Shown: in pieces, positions 35,554-46,200 of the stretch | Layout: every line of letters begins with the position of its first letter | How positions within the stretch are numbered: the stretch's first letter is position 1 | Assembly (NCBI GenBank): GCA_036571765.1 | Contig: BROE01000028.1 | Location: 3,364,811-3,428,810 of the forward strand | DNA from: Plecoglossus altivelis | Lineage: Eukaryota; Chordata; Actinopteri; Osmeriformes; Plecoglossidae | DNA length: 64,000 bases | Reading direction: 5' to 3' | Notes under the pieces: generated by a model | The model's database searches: none | What the model saw: the letters and a program-made list of their open reading frames with translations, nothing else | What the model was told of the DNA's origin: nothing | Position numbers and translations under genes: made by a program

Positions 35554-37699
35554 AGCCATGCCATGAACAGGTGAGTCATTGACTTCACCAGGCGTCAGTA
35601 AGCACATACAGCAGCATAAAAACATCTTGTCCAGTAGAGACAATGCATTCATGTACCCAAGGGGAGGAAGAGGATAGATCATTTTCTATTACTCAGAACA
35701 TCTCAACCCTGCACCTAGTGTGGAGGTACATACTCTTCCTGTCGTCAGACATGGTGCTGTCTGAGAGACGGGGCTCCACGGTGCCAGCAGAACTCTCCGC
35801 GGAGCTCTGGTGGTCCGTGTTGAAGCTGTCGTGACGTCCCCTGGACGACTGCCTGGACGGAGCCGGGGGGGAAAAAAACCCCAAACACGTTAGCGGTGTC
35901 AACCTAACCCGAGACCTAACCCAACCTAACCCGAGACCTAACCCAACCTAACCCGAGACCTAACCCAACCTAACCCGAGACCTAACCCAACCTAACCCGG
36001 GCAGATTTCAAGATAGACGACTTGGCGAGGCCACGATGGACGCTAAACGCTCATCGTCGTCTTGAGTGTATTCTGTCAGGTTTGTGGTCGAGGGGGAGGG
36101 AGGGGGGGCTTGCTGGCGTTCCTCCCAGAGAAACTTACTGGCCGGAGGCAGGGGAGTAGGGCTCGAACTGGTAGCTGACTTCGGGCTGCTCAGGGAGCTG
36201 CAGGTCTTTGACGTGGGCGGCGTACTGCTGGCCCGGGTCGTACTGCTTGCTGCTCTCACACAGAGTCTGGTAGTGTACCGGGAGAACCACAGTCTGGGCG
36301 TGCATGGTCTGGTAGTAGGAGATGGTAACCTGGCAGAGGGACGGAGGGAGGGAGACAGAGAGAGAGAGGGGGTGTGAGAGAGGGTGTGAGAGAGGGTGTG
36401 AGAGAGACAGGGAGAGAGAGAGGGTGTGAGAGAGTGTAAGAGAATGAGAGAGAGAGCGAGACAGAGAGAGAGTATGGATATGCCTTGTATGTTCTGTGGT
36501 GTATGATGTGTGTGTGATTTAGTGCCTGTATGTGTGTATGTGTGTGTGTGTGTCAGCGCCTGTGTGTGTGTGAGTCAGCGCCTGTGTGTGTGTGTGTGTC
36601 AGCGCCTGTGTGTGTGTGTGTGTGTGAGTGTGTGTGTCAGCGCCTGTGTGTGTGTGTGTGTGTGTACTGACCGAGCGCAGCGTCTGGTCACTCTGCTTGA
36701 TGACTTCCTGCAGCTGTCTGAGTACCGTCACCTTGGTGTGCTCCAGCTCCTGCTGCTGTGTGGTGGCGTCCGCTACACACGTCCTGTAGGTGGCCTCCGC
36801 CTCCTCCGCCTGCACGCACGCACACACACACATATTACACACAGACACATGCACACATTACACACACACACACAGACACATGCACGCACATGTTACACAC
36901 ACACACGCACATATTACACACAGACATATTACACACATGCACACAGAGACAAGCCCATGTTACACACATGCACATACGTACATATTACACACATGCACAC
37001 AGACACAAGCATATATTACACACATGCACATCAACACAAGCACATGTTACGCACATGTACACACGTACATAGTACACACATGCACAGAGACACAAGCACA
37101 TGTTACACACATGTACATGTTACACATGCACACAGACACACGCGCGCACACACATTATACACATGCACACAGACACACGCGCGCACACACATTATACACA
37201 TGCACACAGACACACGCACAAGAATTCTAAGAAGTTTTATAAGAAAGAGTGTTTGACGGAGCTTGTTCCAAGGTGACCCAAACACCACGGTGATCAAAAG
37301 GCCAGTGGAGCTGGTGCGGAACAAGCCAGTCAAAAGCGAAGCATTCTGGGAGTTGTAGGCGGAGAGGTGGAACCTTGTTGCGGGCCTCTTCCTCCACGCG
37401 CCTCTTCTTCTCCAGAGACTTGGCGGTGGATCCCCCTCCCTCCTCCTCTGCTCTGCTGGCGGCTGCTCTGGCCTGGTACTCTTCACAGCGAGCAATGTAC
37501 GCGTGCTTGGCCTTACGCAGGTTTGCTTCACACTCCATCTGCACGCGCATACACACACACACGCGCACACACACACACACACACGCACGCACGCACGCAC
37601 GCACACACACGTCAGTCAGTCAGTCGGCAATGGAACTCAAATAACTCCCTTTTTAGAATAGAGGAAAGAGAGAGAGACACCGTGAAAGACAGCGAGTGT

Positions 37700-37734
<35 letters not shown>

Positions 37735-37845
37735 CTAGAGACAGAGAGGACTGAGGTATCACCAGTTTCCTCTTGGCTCGGTGCCACTGCTCCTTGATCT
37801 CCTTGCGCCTCTTCTCGTGATCGTACTTGCGCTGCAAGAGAGGCT

Positions 37846-37879
<34 letters not shown>

Positions 37880-39920
37880 GGGTTAGGAGGGGAGTGTGAG
37901 GTGCGGAGGATGAAGGGGAGTGTCTGTGAGGGGAGGGGGTTACAGGAGGGTGGAGGGGAGTGTGTGTGAGGGGAGGAGGTTACAAGAGGGTGGAGGGGAG
38001 TGTGTGTGAAGTCTGTACCTGTAGGAAGGTCTTGGTGTGCAGAAGGTTAGCAGTCTGTTGAAGACCTGTGCTCTGTTCCAGGTCCTGCTCCAGAGCAGGA
38101 GTAGATGAACACGCGGCATGTGGGCTGGGGGAGGGAGAGGAAAGAGGGGGAGAGAAGAGGGGGAGGGAGAAGAGAGGGGAAGAAGGAGGAAGAAGGAAGA
38201 ACAAGGGAGGAGAAGGATGAGGAGAAGAAGTCATTGAAGGAGAGAAGAAGAGGAGAGGAGGGGGGAGGGAGAAATATGGAGGGAGGGAGTAGAGGAGTGG
38301 TGATGGAGGAGGTAGTAGGGAGGAGAGGAGTGGTGGAGGGAAGGGGAGAGAAGAGAGAGGAAAGAGGAAGAGACAAGGGGAAAGGAACAAGGCTGGAGGG
38401 ATACAGGACAGTGTAGAGGGAAGGGTAAAGATTGGGAAGAGATGATAAGATGGACCATACCAATGGAAGTACTTAATACCGGGGTACCGAAATTAAATTA
38501 CAATTCCGAAGCCCAATTTAGCTACGATAGAGAGAAGAGGGGGGAGGGAGAAGAGAGGGGGAGAGGAGAGGGAGGGGGAGGAGAGAGGGGGAGAGGAGAC
38601 AGGGAGGGAGGGAGAAGAGGAGAGTGAGGGGAGGGGATGAGGAAAGGGTAGAGGGAGAGGTGAGGGGATGGGAGAAGAGGAGACAGGGAGGGGAGGAGAG
38701 AGGGGAGGAGGAGAAAGCGAGAAGAGGAGACAGGGAGGGGAGAAGAGGAGGAGAGAGGAGGACAAAGGGAGGGGGAGAAGAGAGAGGGGGAGAGAAGAGA
38801 GGAGGAGACAGGGGGGAGAGGAGACAGGGAGGGGAGGGGATAAGGACAGGGTAGAGGGAGAGGTAAGAGGGAGGGGAGGAGGGAGATGGATGAAATGGAC
38901 CATACCAAATGGACAGTACTTAATGGACCGTACCGAAAGGCAAATTAGCCAATCCGAAGCCAAGTGGTATGGCGTACCTGAGTGATGCTGTGTTTGCAGG
39001 ACTGGTACAGTCTGAGTAGGCCCTTGCCAAACTCCATCTCTGCATGATTACAGACAGACAAGCTGGGTCAACAGACAGCTGAACCGTAAAGGAGCACTGA
39101 GGGATGGGGACAGCTGGGTGGAGGAGTATTTAACTGGATTATCCAATTCATCCATTGTTCCAAATGAATACGTGTACCACCCAGCGAAGCAGTTTGGACC
39201 CGATACAGACTGCATGAGCTGAGGGGCAGCTTGATGGAGGAGCGAGGCGGAGGGTGAAGATGGTGTCTGGACGTGGGCACCTACCTAGGGTGGTCCTCTT
39301 CTCCACGTAGGTCATCAGATCCTTCATGTACTTGGAGATGGTCTTGGCGTACAGCAGAGCCGAGTCCACGCCTCCCTCGCTTCGCTGCAGCACAATGTCC
39401 ACCTCCTCCACTTTCATGGCTACACGCACCCACACACACACGCACACACACGCACACACACACACACACCATAAGGACCAGGAGAGCGTCTCTGACAGGA
39501 GATCTATATATGGCGTTGGTCTCGTACCCATGTTGTGGAAATCTGTCCTGAAGTAGTTGCCTTCAGAGGCTGAGCCTGCATACAGGTTCTCCAGAGACTG
39601 CAGGAGACACAGGAACACAACCACCTTCACTATGGTATCTCTGGGTCTGACCCGCAACCTCACACCATTGGTGGAACTCTTCTTCTAAGCTTCTTCTAAG
39701 CTTCTTCTATGATTGTAGTACTGGGCATCTTTAAATGAGGCCAGGTGTTGTCATGTCAGTGACTGGGACTCTAAAAGGCTCAGTGGCTACAGAGAGCTCT
39801 AAGTTGTACTTGAGAGGAGTTGGGTCAGTAGATGTGTGACACCACAGCTGTGAAGGGTTAGGGTTACCCTGCCGCAGAGAACGACCTGGAAAGAGCTGAT
39901 GTGTGGTTTTTCCGAGTCTG

Positions 39921-39953
<33 letters not shown>

Positions 39954-40231
39954 AACACAGTGATAAATACACACTGTGACTGCCAGGAAGCTGGTACTAC
40001 AAACTGGCCTGCAAACATCCGAGGTGAGAACTGAAAATTGCACATCTGCATGTCCCTCAAACACCTCCTCCTCCTCCTCCTTCCTCCCTCCTCCTCCCTC
40101 CTCCTCCTCCACTCACCCTGCTCCTCTCTGTGGGCAGCTGAGACAACAGGGTGCTGCTGTCCACCTCCCCCATCAACAGCTCTGAGACACTGAGGAGGGA
40201 GAGCACACCTTAACACCGGCCATTACACACG

Positions 40232-40294
<63 letters not shown>

Positions 40295-43200
40295 ACACAC
40301 ACACACACACACAGACACACACAGACACACACACTTCAACAAGAAGCACATTCAGAGGCAAACGGCGATGAAGAGATGGTGGTTAGAGATGGGACAGGAA
40401 GTGTTTGTGCTGAGCCAGAGGCACTTCCTCTCTGTGGCCAGTCTGATGACAGAACCTGAAGAGGTGCTATGCAGTGTCACCTAGCAACCACTATCAGCCC
40501 TCATGCCATGTCGGTGTTCACACTGACAGACTTATCTAGAAGAGTGTGGAGATTTAGTCATGTAGTTAGTAGCCTGTGCTTTCCTTTAAAGGGGCTATTT
40601 AAAATGAGAACCTGACCAGCTACTGTATGAAATATAATTATATATATTTATAACATATTTTTATAAAAACATGTTTTAAAAAAAAAAAGTCCTGTTGAAT
40701 CACTTCAAACAGCAGTCACCAAAATGGTGGCTTTGGTTTGGTGTTCTACAGACAGGAATGAAAAACCACTTCCTGTTTGCTTTTAGCAGAGCTTCATGCA
40801 AATCGTGTCACTGAATTTTCCTCCTTGATCCACTTCTCACTTCTCCACAGCCTTGACTGTGTTGCACAGCTCTGCTGCGTGCTAGCGCCACGTACCATCC
40901 CGTGACAGGAAGGAGTGTGGCAATTGCAGCTTTAACGCATCGTGGCAGCCGAAACGGCGCACAGACAGGGAGTGTGTAAGGGGGAGGGGTTAGTGGGTGA
41001 GGGGGAGGGGTTAGTGGGTGAGGGAGAGATGAGGGGGTAGTGGGTGAGGGAGAGATGAGGGGGGAGTAGTGGAGGGAGAGATGAGGGGTTAGAAGGTGAG
41101 GGAGGGGTGAGTAGGTGAGGGAGAGATGAGGGGTTAGTGGGTGAGGGAGAGATGAGGGGTTAGTAGTGGAGGGAGAGATGAGGGGTGAGTAGGTGAGGGA
41201 GGGGGTGAATAGGTGAGGGAGGGGTGAGCGGTTAGTAGGTGAGAAGGGGTGAATAGGTGAGGGAGCGGTGAGCGGTTAGTAGGTGAGAAGGGGTGAGTAG
41301 GTGAGAAGGGATGAGTGGGTGAGGGAGGGGGTTAGTTGATGGAGGGGGTGAGGGCCAGATATTCACTTGCTACTGAAGGCAACAGCAATGGTCTCGATGG
41401 CCTTCTCAAAGTCATTCTTTTCCAACTCGTTCGACACTTCATAGTGGAATCCTGAAACAGACCACATGAAGCCATTCATGAACCTGCGTGATACTTCACT
41501 GAGCCTCATCAAGACCCAGAAATCGTCAGATCACCACGCGGTGACTTCAACACCGTCGTTCACAACCCTTCGACGTGTCATACTCTGAGTTCCATGGCTC
41601 TCACAGTCCCAACCCTCCACCCTCGGCCCGTCTAAAGTTTAGAGGTCTAAACGTACTGACCTTTGACCTTGGAGATGAGTTTTCCTGCGGCGGTGAGGAT
41701 CTCTACCGTGTTGAGGAGGGGGTAGGTGTTGATGACCTGACGCAGAATCCTCAGGACCTCCCCCAGACACACGTGAGCCACGGGACGGCGGCTCTCCTGC
41801 TTGTCTACGAGCAGACAGACAGGCAGTCAGACAGACAGGTAGACAGACAGACAGACAGACAGGACAGGTCCAATGTATCTGATGTATCCAGACAACATCC
41901 GCAGTCACACTACGACGAGACTGCTTCGCATCTCTGTGCGTCTGACTGGAGGTCTGGGTTCTGGTTAAGATGCAACACCAGCAGAGACATCTCTACAATC
42001 TCCACCGACCACACAGATCGAACATCCTTTAGAGCAGGGGTCTCCAATCCTGGTCCTCGAGGGCCGCTGTCCTGAAGGTTTTAGATGTTTCCCTCCTCCA
42101 GCACACCTGATTCTAATGAATGAGCCATTACCAAGCTCTGTGGAAGCTTCATAAATACCCTTTATTAGAGTCAGGTGTGCTGGAGCAGGGAAACATCTAA
42201 AACCTTCAGGACAGCGGCCCTCGAGGACCAGGATTGGAGAACCCTGCTCTAAAGGATGTTCGATCTGTGTGGTCGGTGGAGATTGTAGAGATGTCTCTGC
42301 TGGTGTTGCATCTTAACCAGAACCCAGACCTCCAGTCAGACGCACAGAGATGCGAAGCAGTCTCGTCGTAGTGTGACTGCGGATGTTGTCTGGATACATC
42401 AGATACATTGGACCTGTCCTGTCTGTCTGTCTGTCTGTCTACCTGTCTGTCTGACTGCCTGTCTGTCTGCTCGTAGACAAGCAGGAGAGCCGCCGTCCCG
42501 TGGCTCACGTGTGTCTGGGGGAGGTCCTGAGGATTCTGCGTCAGGTCATCAACACCTACCCCCTCCTCAACACGGTAGAGATCCTCACCGCCGCAGGAAA
42601 ACTCATCTCCAAGGTCAAAGGTCAGTACGTTTAGNNNNNNNNNNNNNNNNNNNNNNNNNNNNNNNNNNNNNNNNNNNNNNNNNNNNNNNNNNNNNNNNNN
42701 NNNNNNNNNNNNNNNNNNNNNNNNNNNNNNNNNNNNNNNNNNNNNNNNNNNNNNNNNNNNNNNNNNNNNNNNNNNNNNNNNNNNNNNNNNNNNNNNNNNN
42801 NNNNNNNNNNNNNNNNNNNNNNNNNNNNNNNNNNNNNNNNNNNNNNNNNNNNNNNNNNNNNNNNNNNNNNNNNNNNNNNNNNNNNNNNNNNNNNNNNNNN
42901 NNNNNNNNNNNNNNNNNNNNNNNNNNNNNNNNNNNNNNNNNNNNNNNNNNNNNNNNNNNNNNNNNNNNNNNNNNNNNNNNNNNNNNNNNNNNNNNNNNNN
43001 NNNNNNNNNNNNNNNNNNNNNNNNNNNNNNNNNNNNNNNNNNNNNNNNNNNNNNNNNNNNNNNNNNNNNNNNNNNNNNNNNNNNNNNNNNNNNNNNNNNN
43101 NNNNNNNNNNNNNNNNNNNNNNNNNNNNNNNNNNNNNNNNNNNNNNNNNNNNNNNNNNNNNNNNNNNNNNNNNNNNNNNNNNNNNNNNNNNNNNNNNNNN

Positions 43201-46200
43201 NNNNNNNNNNNNNNNNNNNNNNNNNNNNNNNNNNNNNNNNNNNNNNNNNNNNNNNNNNNNNNNNNNNNNNNNNNNNNNNNNNNNNNNNNNNNNNNNNNNN
43301 NNNNNNNNNNNNNNNNNNNNNNNNNNNNNNNNNNNNNNNNNNNNNNNNNNGAGAGAGGGAGAGAGAGGGAGGGAGGGAGAGAGGGAGAGAGAGAGAGAGA
43401 GAGAGGGAGGGAGAGGGGGGGAGGGGAGAGAGAGGGGGGAGAAAGAGACAGAGAGAGACAGAAAGAGATAGATAGAGAGAGAGAGAGATAGATAGATAGA
43501 GAGACAGAAAAAGAGAGAGGAAGCTTGAGCAAAGAAAAAAAAAGAAAAACGGCCCCACCCTTCCCCTCCCACACAGGATCACGTGAGCCAGGGAATGAGG
43601 GAGGGGCATGTGTGTGTGTGTGTCTGTGTGTCTGTGTGTGTGTGAGTGTGTGTGTGTGGAGGGGGGCTATTGTTTAAGCTAACCTGAGGATCATCATGTA
43701 GGATTGTTCGGAGGCTCCAGAACTTAAGAGAAAACAACACGTCTTAGAAGAACAATGGTGGACTGTCACCACGACGACCCAAACAGAGCCCACACCCACA
43801 AACAAAGACAGTAATGACAAGACGTATCTGCATGTTTCCATCACAGCAACAGCAAGCCCAGCCTGGCAGACGGACATCCCAGACTACCCATCTTAAAGCC
43901 TCTGCAGACAGCAGGGCCATTCCTCCAAGATCTCGTTCCCTTGGGAACCATTAGTCTCTAACGAGTATCTAAACAGTCGATTACCCAGGTTCTAGGTCCA
44001 GCGGACACATTATTTTAGCCATTAGGCATGTCTGGGCCAGATACGTATTTACTTAAAAGTCAATCCAATTCTGTTTCCTTTGGGATTAATGAAGTGAATG
44101 AAAGAAGGGGGTGGTGTGTGTGTGTGTTGTTACAGGAGCCAGCTGGTGTCTGTGTTCGCTCTCACCCTCCAGAAGCATGAAAGGAGGAGGTGGGGTGTGT
44201 GTGTGCGGGCGTGTGTGTGAGCGTGTGTGCGGGTGTGTGTGTGCGTGTGTGCGGGTGTGTGTGTGTGTGCGTGGGTGTGTGTGTGTTGGGACAGAAGCCC
44301 GCTGGTGTCTGTGTTGGCTCTCACCCTCCAGCAGCACCACGTCCTTCAGTTTCTCCACAGCCTCAGCGAAGCGGGCCACGTCTCTCAGCAGAGCGGGGAT
44401 GTCCTCCACCTCGATGGCCGTGCTCTCGGGGCCCTCGGCCAGCGGGCTGGGGCTGGACGCCCCCTTGGCCTGGGCCTTGGTAAACACCCAGGACTGGAGG
44501 GGGAAGCCGGCCGCGCTGGCGTGCCGGCTGAGGGCCGTGGGCCTCTTCAGGGTGGACACCGGGGAGGAGACGCCCACCCCCGTCATCCTGGGGTTGGGCG
44601 TTCCAGGGCAGGAGAGAGAGGGGTCCGGGGAGACACCGGACGGGATGGTGAGGGTGGAGGAGGAGAGGGAGGACAAAAGGGTGGCATCAACACCATCGCG
44701 ACGGGGCAGCTCCTGGAGGATGGAGAGCTGGGGTTGGGGAAGAGGAAGGGAGAGAGAGAGAACAGAGAGAGAGAGAGAGAAAACCGAGAGAGAGAACAGA
44801 GAGAGAGAGACAGAAAGTGGCAGAGAGACGTAGAGAGAGGCAGAGAGAGGGAGAGAGAGAAGGAGAGAGAGACAGAGAGAGAGAAAGAGAGAGAGAAAGA
44901 GCGAGAGAGACAGAAAGAGGCAGAGAGAGATGGAGAGAGAGGCAGAGAGACAGAAAGAGAGAGACAGAAAGAGGCAGAGAGAGATATGGAAAGAGAGGCA
45001 GAGAGAGAGGGAGACGAAGAGGCGGAGAGATGGAGAGAGGGGGAGAGAGAGAGGGTCAGGGGAATGACTTGTAGTGGTCTGAGGATTGTGTGAGGATTGT
45101 GTGAGGATTTTGTGAGGACTGTGTGAGGACTGTGTGAGGACTGTGTGAGGACTGTGTGAGGACTGTGTGAGGATTGTGTGAGGATTGTGTGAGGACTGTG
45201 TGAGGACTGTGTGAGGATTGTGTGAGGATTGTGTGAGGATTGTGTGGTGCCTCGGACCCTAAACAAAGCAGTAATATGAGCGTCTGGTGTAACGGGCTGG
45301 TATGTTTTGGTCAGGGATGGATTTGCTGCTGTTGGTAAACAGACAAACACAGACTTTCACAAGATCCTGTTTTGTGTTGCGCAACTCTTCCTCTCCTCTG
45401 CCTGCCACACCCTGAGACGGCACTAGCACAGGGGAAACGCTGTCAGCTTGCGGTAGTTACACCAAACAAACGTCTAGCTGGTTGTGTTTCTAACTGAAAC
45501 CTGTGCAAAGATTTAAATATTCCTGTGCTGTGAATCTGTACGTCTCACCTTCAAATCAAAGAAGTTATGTTAAAGTTCAACTGCAGTTATAAAACAGTTT
45601 GAAATCTATGATACTAGACCATTTTCTAGCAGAGAACCACAATGTTCAGTACAGGGACTAGGTTAGACTCTAAACCTAACCACCTTAACGTCCTGCCCCT
45701 CAGGTTACCTATCGCACCTCGCCACATGAGGGCGCCAGAGAGACCACTGGAGCAGGTGCGACTTCCACATCTGCCCCGGGAAATACCTTTTATGGAAAGG
45801 CGGTTTCAACATCCAATATCAGACTGAAACGCAAGCGGTTCAAGTGCTTTGTGCGTGGGAGTCAGAAAATGAAGAATCTAAGATTTGGGGAAGATAAAAG
45901 TATTGCATGTTTGACTCACCTGCTTGAGTAGGACATTTGGGCGGTTGGGTAAAATGTCCAGTCTGCTTTTGGATTTAGACTCGGCCTTCTTTACCCTCTG
46001 GCCAGTCGAATACGGGTTGTAGCTACTTTTACCTGCACGTTTCAGCATGCTCTTTCTAGCGTGTGTTTTGCATCTAAAAAGTACAGTAAACTAACCTGAC
46101 AACCTAAAGGTTTTGACAACCAAAACCTTAAAAACAGAAGTTACCGCCAAAGGGCACATGAGACGTCATGCCAGTCTCACTAGACTTAATCAACATTATT

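Larger units (their letters stand above)
36139..41804 (-). other. arhgap45: arhgap45 F-BAR domain exons
   Basis: From exon 41661-41804 (GEVLRILRQVINTYPLLNTV) through 36139-36329 the exons encode a long helical region: LISKVKG-FHYEVSNEL, AIETIAVAF, EVDIVLQRSEGGVDSALLYA, KYMKDLMTYVEKRTT, HEKRRKEIKEQWHRAKRKL, ECEANLRKAKHAYIARCEEY, RTCVADATTQQQELEHTKV and LQEVIKQSDQTLRS. This is the dimeric crescent that senses membrane curvature and, in this family, restrains the RhoGAP domain. One exon (38019-38124) is out of frame by two bases. Confidence 0.9.
41647..42634. repeat. 988-bp fold-back palindrome centred on a MITE
   Basis: The 388 bp at 41647-42034 are repeated in inverted orientation at 42247-42634, apparently without mismatch; paired coordinates sum to 84281. 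The spacer is the MITE at 42035-42246. The right arm runs straight into the gap at 42635. The arms contain arhgap45 exon 41661-41804 and its inverted copy 42477-42620. Confidence 0.93.

Noticed and set aside
36510..37256. 248-codon open frame rich in Cys, Thr and His
   Set aside because: It runs antisense over an arhgap45 exon and through TG and CACATG minisatellites.
42206..43609. Open frames running through the Ns at 42635-43350
   Set aside because: Ns are translated as X; the left part is the antisense or inverted copy of an arhgap45 exon and the right part is GA repeat.
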